Source: Candidatus Ozemibacter sibiricus (GTDB lineage: Bacteria > Muiribacteriota > Ozemobacteria > Ozemobacterales > Ozemobacteraceae). From it: DNA of 64,000 nt. Under the pieces are notes generated by a model. The model did no database searches and was not told the DNA's origin. It was given only the letters and a program-made list of their open reading frames with translations. A program made the translations under genes and the position numbers. The number at the start of each line of letters is the position of its first letter. Positions within the stretch are counted from its first letter, which is position 1. Below, piece after piece: positions 17,943-27,133 of this stretch. Location: assembly GCA_003327425.1 (NCBI GenBank), contig QOQW01000004.1, positions 186,001 to 250,000 on the forward strand. Reading direction: 5' to 3'.

Positions 17943-20932
17943 ACCAGCCTCATCCGGATGGCAGGGCGTTCTGGCTCGAGGCGGTCGGCGCGAGCCGGCT
18001 GGCCCGCCTGGCACGGGAGGCGGGACGCTGGCTGGCGGCGGCCATCCTGGCGGGCATTCCGCTGCTCTTCCTCAATCTCGGCTGGCAGCGGGAAGCCGAC
18101 CGCCTCCGCCAGCGCGAACAGGAGGAGGGCGAGCGGGTCCTGCGCCTCCTGCACAACCGGCTTCTCACCCAGGCCGGCCTGGAAGGCACGCTCTCGCTGG
18201 CGCTCGACACGCTGCATTGCCTTTGTCGGGGCAGGCCGGACGGCACCGCCATCCTGACCACCTGGCTGGACCGGCTGCGCCAGGACTTTCCGGGGGTCTT
18301 CGAGACGGCCATCTTCGCCCCTGATGGCCAACTGCTGATCGACCGATCCGATCTTCCCGAGTTCCATCCCGCGCTGGCCTCGTTCGGACGCGACATGCGC
18401 ACCTTCCTGGACGGAGACAGCCAGCCGCTGGAGCGGAACCTCCCCGCCTATCGACCGTTTCTGGGCCCGTTCCGGAAGGGGCAGGCCCGGCATCTGCAGA
18501 GCCTCGCCACCGTCCTGTCCTCCCTGTCGCGACGGCGGGCCCTGTCGTATGCCCAGGGCTGCCAGAAAGGCGATCCGTGGTTCCTGGCCTGGGTGACCAT
18601 TCCCGAGGATCCCATCGCTCTGGATCTACGCCTGCGGCAATGGTGGCTGCTCCTCGAGCGCCCCGACGGCTCGACCCGCGCCGCCGCGCTCGACCTGCGC
18701 CAGCCCCTCCTGCCCCAGCTGGCCTCCCTGGGACCGGCTGCCCGCGGCGCCGAACGGGCGTTGGCCGTGCTGGGCGACGATGAAGACCGGATCATCGCCC
18801 TCGATGATCACCTCTGGACCCAGGTGCTCGGCTCACGGCAGCATCGTCTGCTGCTGTGCCATCCGGACCCGGGCGGGGTCGCCTGGCGCCAGACCGTCGC
18901 CCGGGTCCGGGGGTGGCTGCTCATCGCCTTCCTGGTCAGCTTGAGCGGGGTGCGCTGGCTGCTGGGGCGAGGGGCGGGCCTGTCGCTGCGGTGGCGGCTC
19001 ACCGCGCTGTTCCTGTACTGCGCCGCCATTCCGCTCGGTCTGCTGGGCCTGGCGGCGCAGAGCCTGCTGAGCGACCGCGAGGCCGCCCTGGTCCGACAGC
19101 GCTTCCTGATCCAGGAGGCGATCCTGCAGGAAACGGCGCGCCGTCATGTCGAACAACTGGGCGTGATCGAGACCCGATTGCGGCGCACCTTCCAGCCGGC
19201 GGTGCCGGCCGGCGAAGCGGGGCCGCGGCGGGCCGCCGCGCTGATGCAGGCGCTGACCCGCCGCCTGCTGCCCAGCTACGCCGCCGTCATCGACACCGAG
19301 GGCCGGGTGCTCTTCCAGCGGCTGGAAGGCTTTCAAGACACCCTCGGCCCGCTGATCCCCTATCTGGCGCTGCAGTCGCGCCGCCGGCTGGCCGAGATCA
19401 ACGGCGAGACCATCCCGCCCGCCCTGGCCACCCGCGAACAGGCCGTGCTGGCTTCCATGGAGACCTTCGGCCTCAATCTGGCCGAAGTGGGAGCCATGCT
19501 GGAAGGGAGCGGCGAGCGGTTCGTCCCGTTCCGCATGGGCAAGTCGGCTGCCTACATCTTGCTGGCCCTCGTCCGGAACGTGACCGGACGGGCGGTCGCC
19601 AGCGCCCAGTTCCTGCTGGGCCGCGACCGCTTCCGCGATCGGCTGCCCGCGCTGCTGCGCGCCCTGCAGCAACGGCTGCCCGAGGGGCAACTCGTCGGCG
19701 GCTACCCCTGGGGCCCGCCGGGGGCGACCGAAGCCGCGCTGCTGCCGCTGACCGACGAGGTGAGCAGCGCCATCGACCGCTGGGGCGTGCCCGCCCACCG
19801 GGTTCTCGGAGCCCGGGACCGCGTCTATCTGATCTCGGGCCTGTTCAGCCCCGCATTGCACAGCCAGAAGGTCTTCATCGTCTCCGATGATGCGCGGCTG
19901 CGAGCCGATCTGGCCGCCACCCGCCGGCGACTGGCCCTGCTGGGCGCCGCGCTGGCCCTGCTGGGCGCCGCGCTCGGCTGGCTGGTCGGCGGCACCTTCC
20001 TGCGGCCGATCGCCGAATTCACCACCGGCCTGGCGGCCATCCAGGAGCGACGATTCGATCACCGGCTGGCGATCGAAGGGAACGACGAGTTCGGACAGCT
20101 CGGCGGCCTGTTCAACGACGTGATCGCCGGCCTGGCCGACCTCGAAGTGGCCAGCATCGTCCAGGATACCTTCTTGCCGCAGAGCCCGTTGTCCGATGCC
20201 GGCTGGGAGATCAGCGGCGCCACCCGGTGCGCCAGCCGGGTCGGCGGCGATTACTACGACTATTTCCCCCGGCCTGACGGCCGGTGGGTCCTGGTCGTCG
20301 GCGATGTCACCGGGCACGGGGTCGCCGCCGCCCTGGGGGTGGCCGTGGCCAAGGCCGCCTTCACCCACCCCGCCAACCCCGCCTCGCCCGCCGCCCTCCT
20401 CGATTTGATGAACCGGCTCGTGGGCAGCACCCTGGCCGGATCGCGGGCGATCACCTGCTTCCTGGCGGTGTTCGATCCGCGCGACGGCCGGTTGGTGGCG
20501 GCCAACGCCGGTCACCCCTTCCCGTTCCTGATCCGGCGGTCTCCGCCCCGGCCGTCGGCGACCGCCAACACCGGCACTCTCACGGGCGCCATCGATCCGG
20601 ACCATCACATCGAAGAACTCCAATTGCGGCATCCGCCGTTGGGCTTCGCCACCCGCCGCCCCTTCGAGGAGCGGGAATGGCGCCTGGGTCCCGAAGATTG
20701 GGTATGCTTCTATACCGATGGCCTCATCGAAGCTCCCGATCCATACGGCCTGCCCCTGGGCTTCGACCGCTGCCGGGCGATCCTGCCCGGCTGCCGACGC
20801 GCGTCGGCCGTGGCCACCCGCGAGGCCATCGCCGCGTGGCATCGGCAGGCCATGGGGCCGGCCGGCCCCACCGACGACATCACCCTGCTGGTGCTGCAGG
20901 GGTCCCAGCGGCCTTCCCCGCCCTCGGCGTGA
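17939..20932 (+). CDS. Receptor-type SpoIIE/RsbU PP2C phosphatase B1
   Basis: 997 residues with the same plan as its upstream partner: spans at about 31-50, 324-343, 352-377 and 664-688, a HAMP-like segment, then a PP2C domain with VGGDYYDY, GDVTGHGVAAAL, TDGLIEA (near 926) and TDDITLLVL. All expected metal-binding aspartates are present. It is closer in sequence to B2 (24158-27073) than to its immediate neighbour A1: both B proteins share TGHG in place of AGHG and an EREW/EDREI stretch before the DGLIEA motif. The 4-bp overlap with A1 implies coupled translation, suggesting an A/B heterodimer. The N-terminal extracytoplasmic region (about 50-320) is not recognised. Confidence 0.87.
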   Translation: MNQPHPDGRAFWLEAVGASRLARLAREAGRWLAAAILAGIPLLFLNLGWQREADRLRQREQEEGERVLRLLHNRLLTQAGLEGTLSLALDTLHCLCRGRPDGTAILTTWLDRLRQDFPGVFETAIFAPDGQLLIDRSDLPEFHPALASFGRDMRTFLDGDSQPLERNLPAYRPFLGPFRKGQARHLQSLATVLSSLSRRRALSYAQGCQKGDPWFLAWVTIPEDPIALDLRLRQWWLLLERPDGSTRAAALDLRQPLLPQLASLGPAARGAERALAVLGDDEDRIIALDDHLWTQVLGSRQHRLLLCHPDPGGVAWRQTVARVRGWLLIAFLVSLSGVRWLLGRGAGLSLRWRLTALFLYCAAIPLGLLGLAAQSLLSDREAALVRQRFLIQEAILQETARRHVEQLGVIETRLRRTFQPAVPAGEAGPRRAAALMQALTRRLLPSYAAVIDTEGRVLFQRLEGFQDTLGPLIPYLALQSRRRLAEINGETIPPALATREQAVLASMETFGLNLAEVGAMLEGSGERFVPFRMGKSAAYILLALVRNVTGRAVASAQFLLGRDRFRDRLPALLRALQQRLPEGQLVGGYPWGPPGATEAALLPLTDEVSSAIDRWGVPAHRVLGARDRVYLISGLFSPALHSQKVFIVSDDARLRADLAATRRRLALLGAALALLGAALGWLVGGTFLRPIAEFTTGLAAIQERRFDHRLAIEGNDEFGQLGGLFNDVIAGLADLEVASIVQDTFLPQSPLSDAGWEISGATRCASRVGGDYYDYFPRPDGRWVLVVGDVTGHGVAAALGVAVAKAAFTHPANPASPAALLDLMNRLVGSTLAGSRAITCFLAVFDPRDGRLVAANAGHPFPFLIRRSPPRPSATANTGTLTGAIDPDHHIEELQLRHPPLGFATRRPFEEREWRLGPEDWVCFYTDGLIEAPDPYGLPLGFDRCRAILPGCRRASAVATREAIAAWHRQAMGPAGPTDDITLLVLQGSQRPSPPSA

Positions 20933-21212
20933 CCTCCGGGTGGGGGCGGGCCGCCGACCGCTGGCCGTAGAACGCGCCCCCCCGCCCCCGCGCGTCAGGC
21001 GGAACGGAACCGCCGACGAAAGGAGGCCCGGCCCCGCCACCGCCTGATCTGAGCGGCGCATGGCGGCCGGCGACTGCCAGCGGCGCGCCGCGAAGGGATG
21101 CGCGAGCGCGCCGAATCCTGTACACTGGGGCCACGGTGGTCTGCCATGCCCCGGGAGCGACCCGGGCGCGCCGGCAGGCGTCACCGCAGACGAAGGAACG
21201 ACCAGAGGGGCG
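20933..21212 (+). other. Spacer between the two phosphatase pairs
   Basis: About 280 bp separate B1 from A2. A TACACT at 21121-21126 could be a -10 element, but no convincing -35 sequence is present at 16-18 bp. I see no gene, terminator or repeat here. The second pair may therefore either be cotranscribed with the first or have its own weak promoter. Confidence 0.4.
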
Positions 21213-24161
21213 ATGACCCAGCGACGCTCAGACGAACCGCAGATCGCCGCAGCAGGCCCACCGCGAACGACGCGCGCCATCCTGGTGGGCCTGGTCCTGT
21301 TCCCCTTTCTGCTGGCGGTGGCCGGGCGCGCCATCCTGTCGACCGGGGCCGACGAACAAGCCCGGGTCGATCTCCTCGCCCGCCTCGAGACCACCCTGAG
21401 CACGATCGAGGCCGGCAAGAGCCACCAGGAGCATTTTTCCCGCTTCTTCCAGCGCCTCGAGCGCCAGGTCTTCGCGGCCTCCGCCCCTGTCGCGGTCTGG
21501 AGCCGGATCATGCCCGCCCTCAAGGCCCGCTACCCGGGCCAGATCCAGGGGGTGCTGCTCGACGGCGAAGGGAATCCCCTCCCCGATTGGACCGATCGTC
21601 CGACCGCGCGCGCCCTGACCCGCAAGTTCGTCGCGGCCTACCGGCGGTTCCTCGACACGCAAGAGCCCATGCCCAGCCTGGTGGAGGGCTTCCTCAAGAC
21701 GTACTTCGGCCCCTTCACCGTGCCGGGCGTCCGCATCCACCGCCGTCTGTTCTTCGCCGCCGGTCAGCCGAACCGACGCTTCGTCTACCTGTCGGCGCCC
21801 CATCCCCAGGGGATGTTCTTCCTGTTCTTCAACCCGCGCGACGACATCCGGGTCCTGGCGCTCGAAGAGGCCGCGGCCGCCCTGCGCCGCCGGGGCGAAC
21901 CGGGGCGGCTGGCGGTGGCGCGGCGGGGCGAGCGCGGCGCGCGGGTCTGGCGCCGCCTGGGGCTGTCGCCGCACGACTTCGCCCGGCATTGGCAGGCGCT
22001 CCACCAGGCGACCGAAGGGCATATCTGGATCGGCTCGACCCTGCTGGCCCGCCGCCTGCTCTTTCCCGACCTGTGGATCGTCGGTCGGGCCGACCTGCCG
22101 ACCAGCGCCGCCCCCTATGAGCTGGTCCGGCCTCTGCTGTGGGGCCTGGCCGCTCTGCTGCTCGTCCTGGGCCGTCCGGGGCCGCTGGGCACCCTGCTCG
22201 ACTGGCTGGGCGGGTCGGTGCGCGGCAAGCTGATGGCCGCCTTCCTGTACTCGGCCGCCGTGCCATTGCTGGTCATGGGGTTGACCGCCCAGACCTACCT
22301 GCACAACCGGCGGGCCGTCCTCGAAGCCGAGTCGCACCAGGCCATGGAGGAGACGCTGCAAGGCTTCGACCGCCGGTTCCGGGTGCATATCGCCGAGCTG
22401 GAAGGCGATCTGCGCCAGTTCGTGTTCTCGCGCGAGCGCGCCCCCGCCGATGGGTTCCGCGACTTCCTCGATCGCTTCGCGGAGATGCGGACCCGCTTCG
22501 GCTTCAACACCTGCCGGATCTACGACCGCACCGGCGAACCCGTCTACGTCTGGAACGATCCGGCCGCTCCCGGCATCGGCCCCGCCACCGTCCGGGCGCT
22601 GGGCCGCATGGTCCGCCAGTTCTTCGTCCAGCTCGAGCGGGAGCGGCTGGCGGGCACCGCCAGCGAGGCCCGGCCGGTGGTCGTCAAGGGCGCCGATGAA
22701 TTCGCCGAGACCAGCATCAACATTCAAATGCTGTTCTTCAACGAGATGGAATCGGGACCCTTCCGCTATTTCCTGTTCACCGCCCCCCTCGGCACCGCCG
22801 AGCACCGCATCACCCATTTCGTGACCCTGGTCTGGGACAGCCGGCACATGGAGGTCAACTACCTGCGCCGCCACCTGCCGCGCCTGGCCCGACGGGCCGG
22901 TCGCGGCGAGTATTTCGTCTGGTCGCCCCTCGAGCCCGATCTCGCCTTCCCGCCCGATTTCCCCCATCGCCGCCTGGTCGCCACCACCCTGCGCCGGGTG
23001 TCATCGGCGACGCGCAGCCACCGGGCCACCCTGACGGGGCCGCGCGGTACCTGGCTGGTCACGGGGTTGCGCGGCACCGCCCTGCGGGGGTTCTCGCTGC
23101 TGGGCATGGTTTCGGATCAGCCCCTGGTCGCTGAGATCTCCAGCCTGCGCTGGAACCTGGGGTTCATCGCCCTGGTGATCGTCGGCGCCTGCATCATCAT
23201 CGGCGTGCTCCTGGCCGGGTTCTTCCTGGTGCCGGTGCGCACCCTGGCGGCCGGCATGACCGCCCTGGCCGACCGCCGCTTCGACACCCGCCTGCCGGTG
23301 GTCTCGAACGACGAGCTGGGAGGTCTGGCCAGCCTGCTCAACGACGCCCTGGGCGACCTGCAGGACCTGGAGGTGGCGCGCGCGGTGCAGGAGCTGCTCT
23401 TTCCCGGGCAGCCCCTGACAGCGGGGGCCTGGGGCATCGCCGGGCGCTGCCGCACCGCCAGCCAGGTCGGCGGCGATTTCCACGATTACAGCCGGCAGGG
23501 TGACGGCACGCTGCGGGTGGTGCTGGGCGATGTGGCTGGCCACGGCGTCGGCGCCGCCCTGGTGGTGGGGTTGGTCAAGGCGGCGCTCGGCCACCCGGGC
23601 TGCCCGACCGCCCCGGACGGCGCGCTGTCTTGCTTGAACAGTCTGCTGGGGTCGATTTTGCAACGCAAAAAGATGATGGGATGCAACCTGGCCGCCTTCG
23701 ACCCTGAAACCGCCATCCTGACCCTGGCCAACGCTGGGCAGACCTTCCCCATCCTGGTGCGGGGCGGGCGGGCCAGCTTCCTCGAACTCAAGGGGTATCC
23801 CCTGGGAAGCACCCGGAGATGGCAGGCCGCCTGCCGCCAGGAGAAGCTGCACGAGCACGATGCGGTGATCTTCTATACCGACGGCCTAGTGGAGGCCCTC
23901 GATGCTGATGGTCAGCCGATCGGATTCGATCGGCTGCTGGCCGTTCTGCCGGCTTTGTGTCGCCCGACGGCCGAGGCCACAGTGGAAGCCATCGAAGCTT
24001 GGCATCACGCCATGTCGCCGCAAGAACCGCCGGCAGATGACATCACGGTGGTCGTCCTGCAATGGCAGGGACTCGCCGCCACCGCCCTTCCCGCCTCCTG
24101 CCAGCTACCGGCAGCCGATTCCGACCAGCCGGGCCTGCCCGGCCCCGCCGAGCAGCCATGA
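21213..24161 (+). CDS. Receptor-type SpoIIE/RsbU PP2C phosphatase A2
   Basis: 982 residues. Spans at about 23-42, 307-322, 340-363 and 647-673, a HAMP-like segment, and a PP2C domain with VGGDFHDYS (near 752), GDVAGHGVGAAL, TDGLVEA and ADDITVVVL. It is clearly paralogous to A1 (14970-17942): the first extracytoplasmic regions align through EAGKxxxxHFSxxFxRxE and RYPGxIxGxLLD, and both have an xYFGPF/TFGP motif. The start at 21213 follows AGAGGGG; a longer frame from 21060 lacks a Shine-Dalgarno and reads through spacer-like sequence. The stop overlaps the next start by ATGA. One short stretch (23656-23670) uses AT-rich synonymous codons that create a palindrome also found upstream of the ABC1-kinase gene. 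Confidence 0.88.
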   Translation: MTQRRSDEPQIAAAGPPRTTRAILVGLVLFPFLLAVAGRAILSTGADEQARVDLLARLETTLSTIEAGKSHQEHFSRFFQRLERQVFAASAPVAVWSRIMPALKARYPGQIQGVLLDGEGNPLPDWTDRPTARALTRKFVAAYRRFLDTQEPMPSLVEGFLKTYFGPFTVPGVRIHRRLFFAAGQPNRRFVYLSAPHPQGMFFLFFNPRDDIRVLALEEAAAALRRRGEPGRLAVARRGERGARVWRRLGLSPHDFARHWQALHQATEGHIWIGSTLLARRLLFPDLWIVGRADLPTSAAPYELVRPLLWGLAALLLVLGRPGPLGTLLDWLGGSVRGKLMAAFLYSAAVPLLVMGLTAQTYLHNRRAVLEAESHQAMEETLQGFDRRFRVHIAELEGDLRQFVFSRERAPADGFRDFLDRFAEMRTRFGFNTCRIYDRTGEPVYVWNDPAAPGIGPATVRALGRMVRQFFVQLERERLAGTASEARPVVVKGADEFAETSINIQMLFFNEMESGPFRYFLFTAPLGTAEHRITHFVTLVWDSRHMEVNYLRRHLPRLARRAGRGEYFVWSPLEPDLAFPPDFPHRRLVATTLRRVSSATRSHRATLTGPRGTWLVTGLRGTALRGFSLLGMVSDQPLVAEISSLRWNLGFIALVIVGACIIIGVLLAGFFLVPVRTLAAGMTALADRRFDTRLPVVSNDELGGLASLLNDALGDLQDLEVARAVQELLFPGQPLTAGAWGIAGRCRTASQVGGDFHDYSRQGDGTLRVVLGDVAGHGVGAALVVGLVKAALGHPGCPTAPDGALSCLNSLLGSILQRKKMMGCNLAAFDPETAILTLANAGQTFPILVRGGRASFLELKGYPLGSTRRWQAACRQEKLHEHDAVIFYTDGLVEALDADGQPIGFDRLLAVLPALCRPTAEATVEAIEAWHHAMSPQEPPADDITVVVLQWQGLAATALPASCQLPAADSDQPGLPGPAEQP
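23656..23670. repeat. Palindromic element TTTTGCAACGCAAAA inside A2
   Basis: A 15-bp inverted repeat (TTTTGC / GCAAAA around AAC) inside the phosphatase coding sequence. The paralogue A1 encodes nearly the same peptide at this point with GC-rich codons (ATCCTGCAGCGCCGCAAG), so the AT-rich choice here is striking. It differs by one base from TTTTGCGACGCAAAA at 34638-34652. Confidence 0.5.
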
Positions 24162-27073
24162 ACGACGCCTCGCCGGTGCTTCCGACTCGTCCAGGCTGGC
24201 AGCTTTGGCTCACCGACCGCCGGTGGCACGGGGTGGGGCACCGGCTGCCGCTCTGGCTGGCCGCCGCATTGCTGGCCGGTCTGCCGGTGGTCCTGCTGTT
24301 CCTGGCCGGCGACCGGACGCTCGCCCGCGAGTTCCAGCGCGCCCGGGACGAGGCGGTCGTTCCCCTCGAGGAATTCCGCAGCCATCTCCAGATCGGCACC
24401 CGCTTCGAACCGATCCTCGAGGGTCTCGGCGAGAAGATCATGACCGGGGCCCGCCACAGCCGCGACCCCCTGATGCACCTCCATCAGGAGCTGACCGCCC
24501 TCCAGCGCGCGATCCCCGACACGTTCGAATTCGTGCTTTTCGACCACGACAGCCGTCTGGTCGCCAGCCTGTCCGATCTCCCCGAGCACCACGACGCCCT
24601 GGCCCGCTTCGGGCTCGCCCGCCGGCAGCTCTGGGAAAACGTGCCCGAGCCCATGGCCCGGCAGTTCCATGCATTTCGCGCCTTCCTCGGGCCTTTCATG
24701 AGCTACCGGCTCGACCTCTTCCATCGGCACCACGGCACGCCCAGCGCCTTCGAACGTCGGCGCGGGTTCGTCTACCTGAGCAGCCCGCGGCTGGACGGCC
24801 CCTGGTTCATGCTGTGGGTCAGCTTCCCGAACGACGTGCGCGAACTCAGCTTCCGTCTGCGCACGCTCCTGCGCGATCTGCCCACCCCCGATGCCGTGCT
24901 CGGCAGCATCGATCTGCGACAGCCGCTCGACCGCCAGATCGCCGCCATGGCGAGCGCCCCGCCTTCGCTCGAACGGGCTCTGCGGCTGATGGGCAATGAA
25001 GAAGACGACTGCCTATTCCACGAGGGTTGGATCTGGACCCAGGCCGCGATGTCACCGACCCGCCGGCTGGTGATCGGACGTCCCGATCACGCGCTGGCCG
25101 CCTGGGAACGCGGCCGGCGCCGCCTGATGGCCGCGCTGCTCGCCCTTTTCGGGGCGGTCACCATCCTGTGGCGTTGGTGGCTGGCCCAGGCCGGGGCCTG
25201 GTCGCTGCGCACCAAGCTGATCGTGCTGTTCCTCTATACTTCGGGGATGCCCCTCGGCCTGCTCGCCGTGGCGGCCCGCGGCTTGCTGGAAGATCGACAG
25301 GCCCTGCTCGTCCGGCAACGGTTCGAACGCCACGAGGCGACCCTGCGCGAGTTCCCCCGCACCGTCGCCCACCGTCTCAGCCTCTATGAAGCGGTCATCG
25401 ACCGCTCCCTGGCCGGCCCCCTCCCCGCCGGACCGGCCGCCCACGCGACGGCGGTCCGGCGCGCCCGCCGGCTGCTGCGTCGAGTCCAGCCCGACCTGTG
25501 CGCCCTGTTCGACGATCGCGGCCACAACCTGGTCCGCCACGTGAGCGGCTACGACCGGGAGGTGGAACCGATCATCCCCATATTCGGCATGCACGCCCGG
25601 CGGCGGGCGGCCCAGATCAACGGCGTGGAGCCCGATCTGCAGGATTCGACCCGCGACCAGGCCATGCGTGCCACCCTCGAAGCGATGGGCATCGATCTGG
25701 AGCCGTTCACCGCCAGCCTCGAGGAGCATCCGGGCCATTTCACCTGGACCGCGTTCGCCAAATCGGTCGCCTACTACCTGGGCTTCCCCCTCTGGGACCA
25801 GGCCGGCAAGCTGCGCGGCAGCGTCTTCGTGCTGTGGGGCCGCGATTACATCTTCAAGCGGCTGCCGCAGATGCTGGCCGCTTTCGCCCGCCGGACGCGG
25901 GAGATCACCATCGGCACCTACTACTTCAAAGGGTGGCTGCCGCCGGACTTTCCGTGTCAAAGCAAGGCCGAATCGCTGACGCCCCTGGCCTGGCGCCAGT
26001 CGACCGCGGTTCATGGCGCCCAGCCGACGGGCAGTGCCACGGTGCTGCTGACGGCCATCCTGGTTCCTGAACTGGAAGACCAGATCATGCTGGCGGCGTC
26101 GGACGACACCGGTATCCGGGCCGGGCTGCGCCGGCTGGCCGGCCGGTTCGGGCTGGCCGCGCTGGCCATGGCCCTGCTGGGCCTGGGCCTGGGGCTCTGG
26201 CTCACCCAGCACTTCCTGCGCCCGCTCGGCCGGTTCGGGGAAGGCCTGGCGGCCATCCGCCGTCGCGATTTCCGGATCCGGCTGCCGGTCGAGAGCGACG
26301 ATGAATTCGGTCGCCTGGCCAGCACCTTCAACACCGTGCTGGAGGGGATGGCGGACCTCGAGGTGGCCCGCATCGTGCAGGAGACGTTCTTCCCGCGCAC
26401 CGGCCTGCTCGCCCACGGCTGCTCGGTCTTCGGATCGACCCTCTCGGCCAGCCGGGTCGGGGGCGATTACTTCGACTACCTGGCCCTGCCCGACGGACGC
26501 TGGCTGCTGGTCATCGGCGACGTCACCGGGCACGGCGTCGCGGCGTCGCTGGGAGTGGCCATGGCCAAGGCGATCATCTGCCACCCGGCCACCCCCCTCG
26601 AACGCCCCTCGGCCATGCTGGCCCTCCTCAACGACATGGTGATCCGTACCATCGCCGCCAAGCGCATGATGACCTGCTTCCTGGCCATCTTCGATCCCGC
26701 CACCCGCCGCCTGATCGCCAGCAACGCCGCGCACAACTTCCCCTGGCTCGTGCGCGCCGGGGCCGGCGCCGAGCATCTCGCCATCCGCCACCCCATGCTC
26801 GGCATCAAGACCCGCCTCCCCTTCGAAGACCGGGAGATCGTGCTCGACCCCGGGGACTGGCTCTGCCTCTATACGGACGGCCTGATCGAAGCCGCCGGCC
26901 ACGACGGGCAGCCGATCGGCTATGAGGCCTTCCGCGACGCCCTGCCTGGCCTGTGGCGAGGCGACGCCCGCGCCACCCACGACGCCATTCGGGCCTGGCA
27001 TGCCGCCCGCCGCGCCGACCCCGCCCTCGCCGACGACGCCACCCTGGTCGTCCTGGCCGTTCCCCCGGCGTGA
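24158..27073 (+). CDS. Receptor-type SpoIIE/RsbU PP2C phosphatase B2
   Basis: 971 residues. Spans at about 30-51, 323-343, 352-377 and 666-690, a HAMP-like segment, then a PP2C domain with VGGDYFDYL, GDVTGHGVAASL, TDGLIEA and ADDATLVVL. Metal-binding residues are intact. It pairs with A2 through a 4-bp ATGA overlap and is the paralogue of B1: both share the MxALTRRLLPSYAAV/RRLLRRVQPDLCAL region and the REQAxxASMETFGLNL/RDQAMRATLEAMGIDL region. Expected role as for the other three: a membrane receptor that dephosphorylates a Ser/Thr phosphoprotein. It is the last gene of the array; the next gene is convergent 60 bp away. Confidence 0.87.
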   Translation: MNDASPVLPTRPGWQLWLTDRRWHGVGHRLPLWLAAALLAGLPVVLLFLAGDRTLAREFQRARDEAVVPLEEFRSHLQIGTRFEPILEGLGEKIMTGARHSRDPLMHLHQELTALQRAIPDTFEFVLFDHDSRLVASLSDLPEHHDALARFGLARRQLWENVPEPMARQFHAFRAFLGPFMSYRLDLFHRHHGTPSAFERRRGFVYLSSPRLDGPWFMLWVSFPNDVRELSFRLRTLLRDLPTPDAVLGSIDLRQPLDRQIAAMASAPPSLERALRLMGNEEDDCLFHEGWIWTQAAMSPTRRLVIGRPDHALAAWERGRRRLMAALLALFGAVTILWRWWLAQAGAWSLRTKLIVLFLYTSGMPLGLLAVAARGLLEDRQALLVRQRFERHEATLREFPRTVAHRLSLYEAVIDRSLAGPLPAGPAAHATAVRRARRLLRRVQPDLCALFDDRGHNLVRHVSGYDREVEPIIPIFGMHARRRAAQINGVEPDLQDSTRDQAMRATLEAMGIDLEPFTASLEEHPGHFTWTAFAKSVAYYLGFPLWDQAGKLRGSVFVLWGRDYIFKRLPQMLAAFARRTREITIGTYYFKGWLPPDFPCQSKAESLTPLAWRQSTAVHGAQPTGSATVLLTAILVPELEDQIMLAASDDTGIRAGLRRLAGRFGLAALAMALLGLGLGLWLTQHFLRPLGRFGEGLAAIRRRDFRIRLPVESDDEFGRLASTFNTVLEGMADLEVARIVQETFFPRTGLLAHGCSVFGSTLSASRVGGDYFDYLALPDGRWLLVIGDVTGHGVAASLGVAMAKAIICHPATPLERPSAMLALLNDMVIRTIAAKRMMTCFLAIFDPATRRLIASNAAHNFPWLVRAGAGAEHLAIRHPMLGIKTRLPFEDREIVLDPGDWLCLYTDGLIEAAGHDGQPIGYEAFRDALPGLWRGDARATHDAIRAWHAARRADPALADDATLVVLAVPPA

Positions 27074-27133
27074 GCGGCCGGTTGGATGCGTGGCGTCAGT
27101 CGAGGTGACCCCGCGACCTGGCGCCTGCCTTGA

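Noticed and set aside
14742-18014. N-terminal extension of the tubulin-like gene to 18014
   Set aside because: The extension is antisense to phosphatase A1, whereas the start at 14741 has a near-consensus promoter and gives the family's normal N-terminus.
18833-21523. An 896-codon minus-strand frame (and similar long antisense frames at 21228, 25052 and 28865)
   Set aside because: These are mirror frames of the phosphatase and trehalose genes, with Gly/Gln/Asp-rich composition and no recognisable motif.
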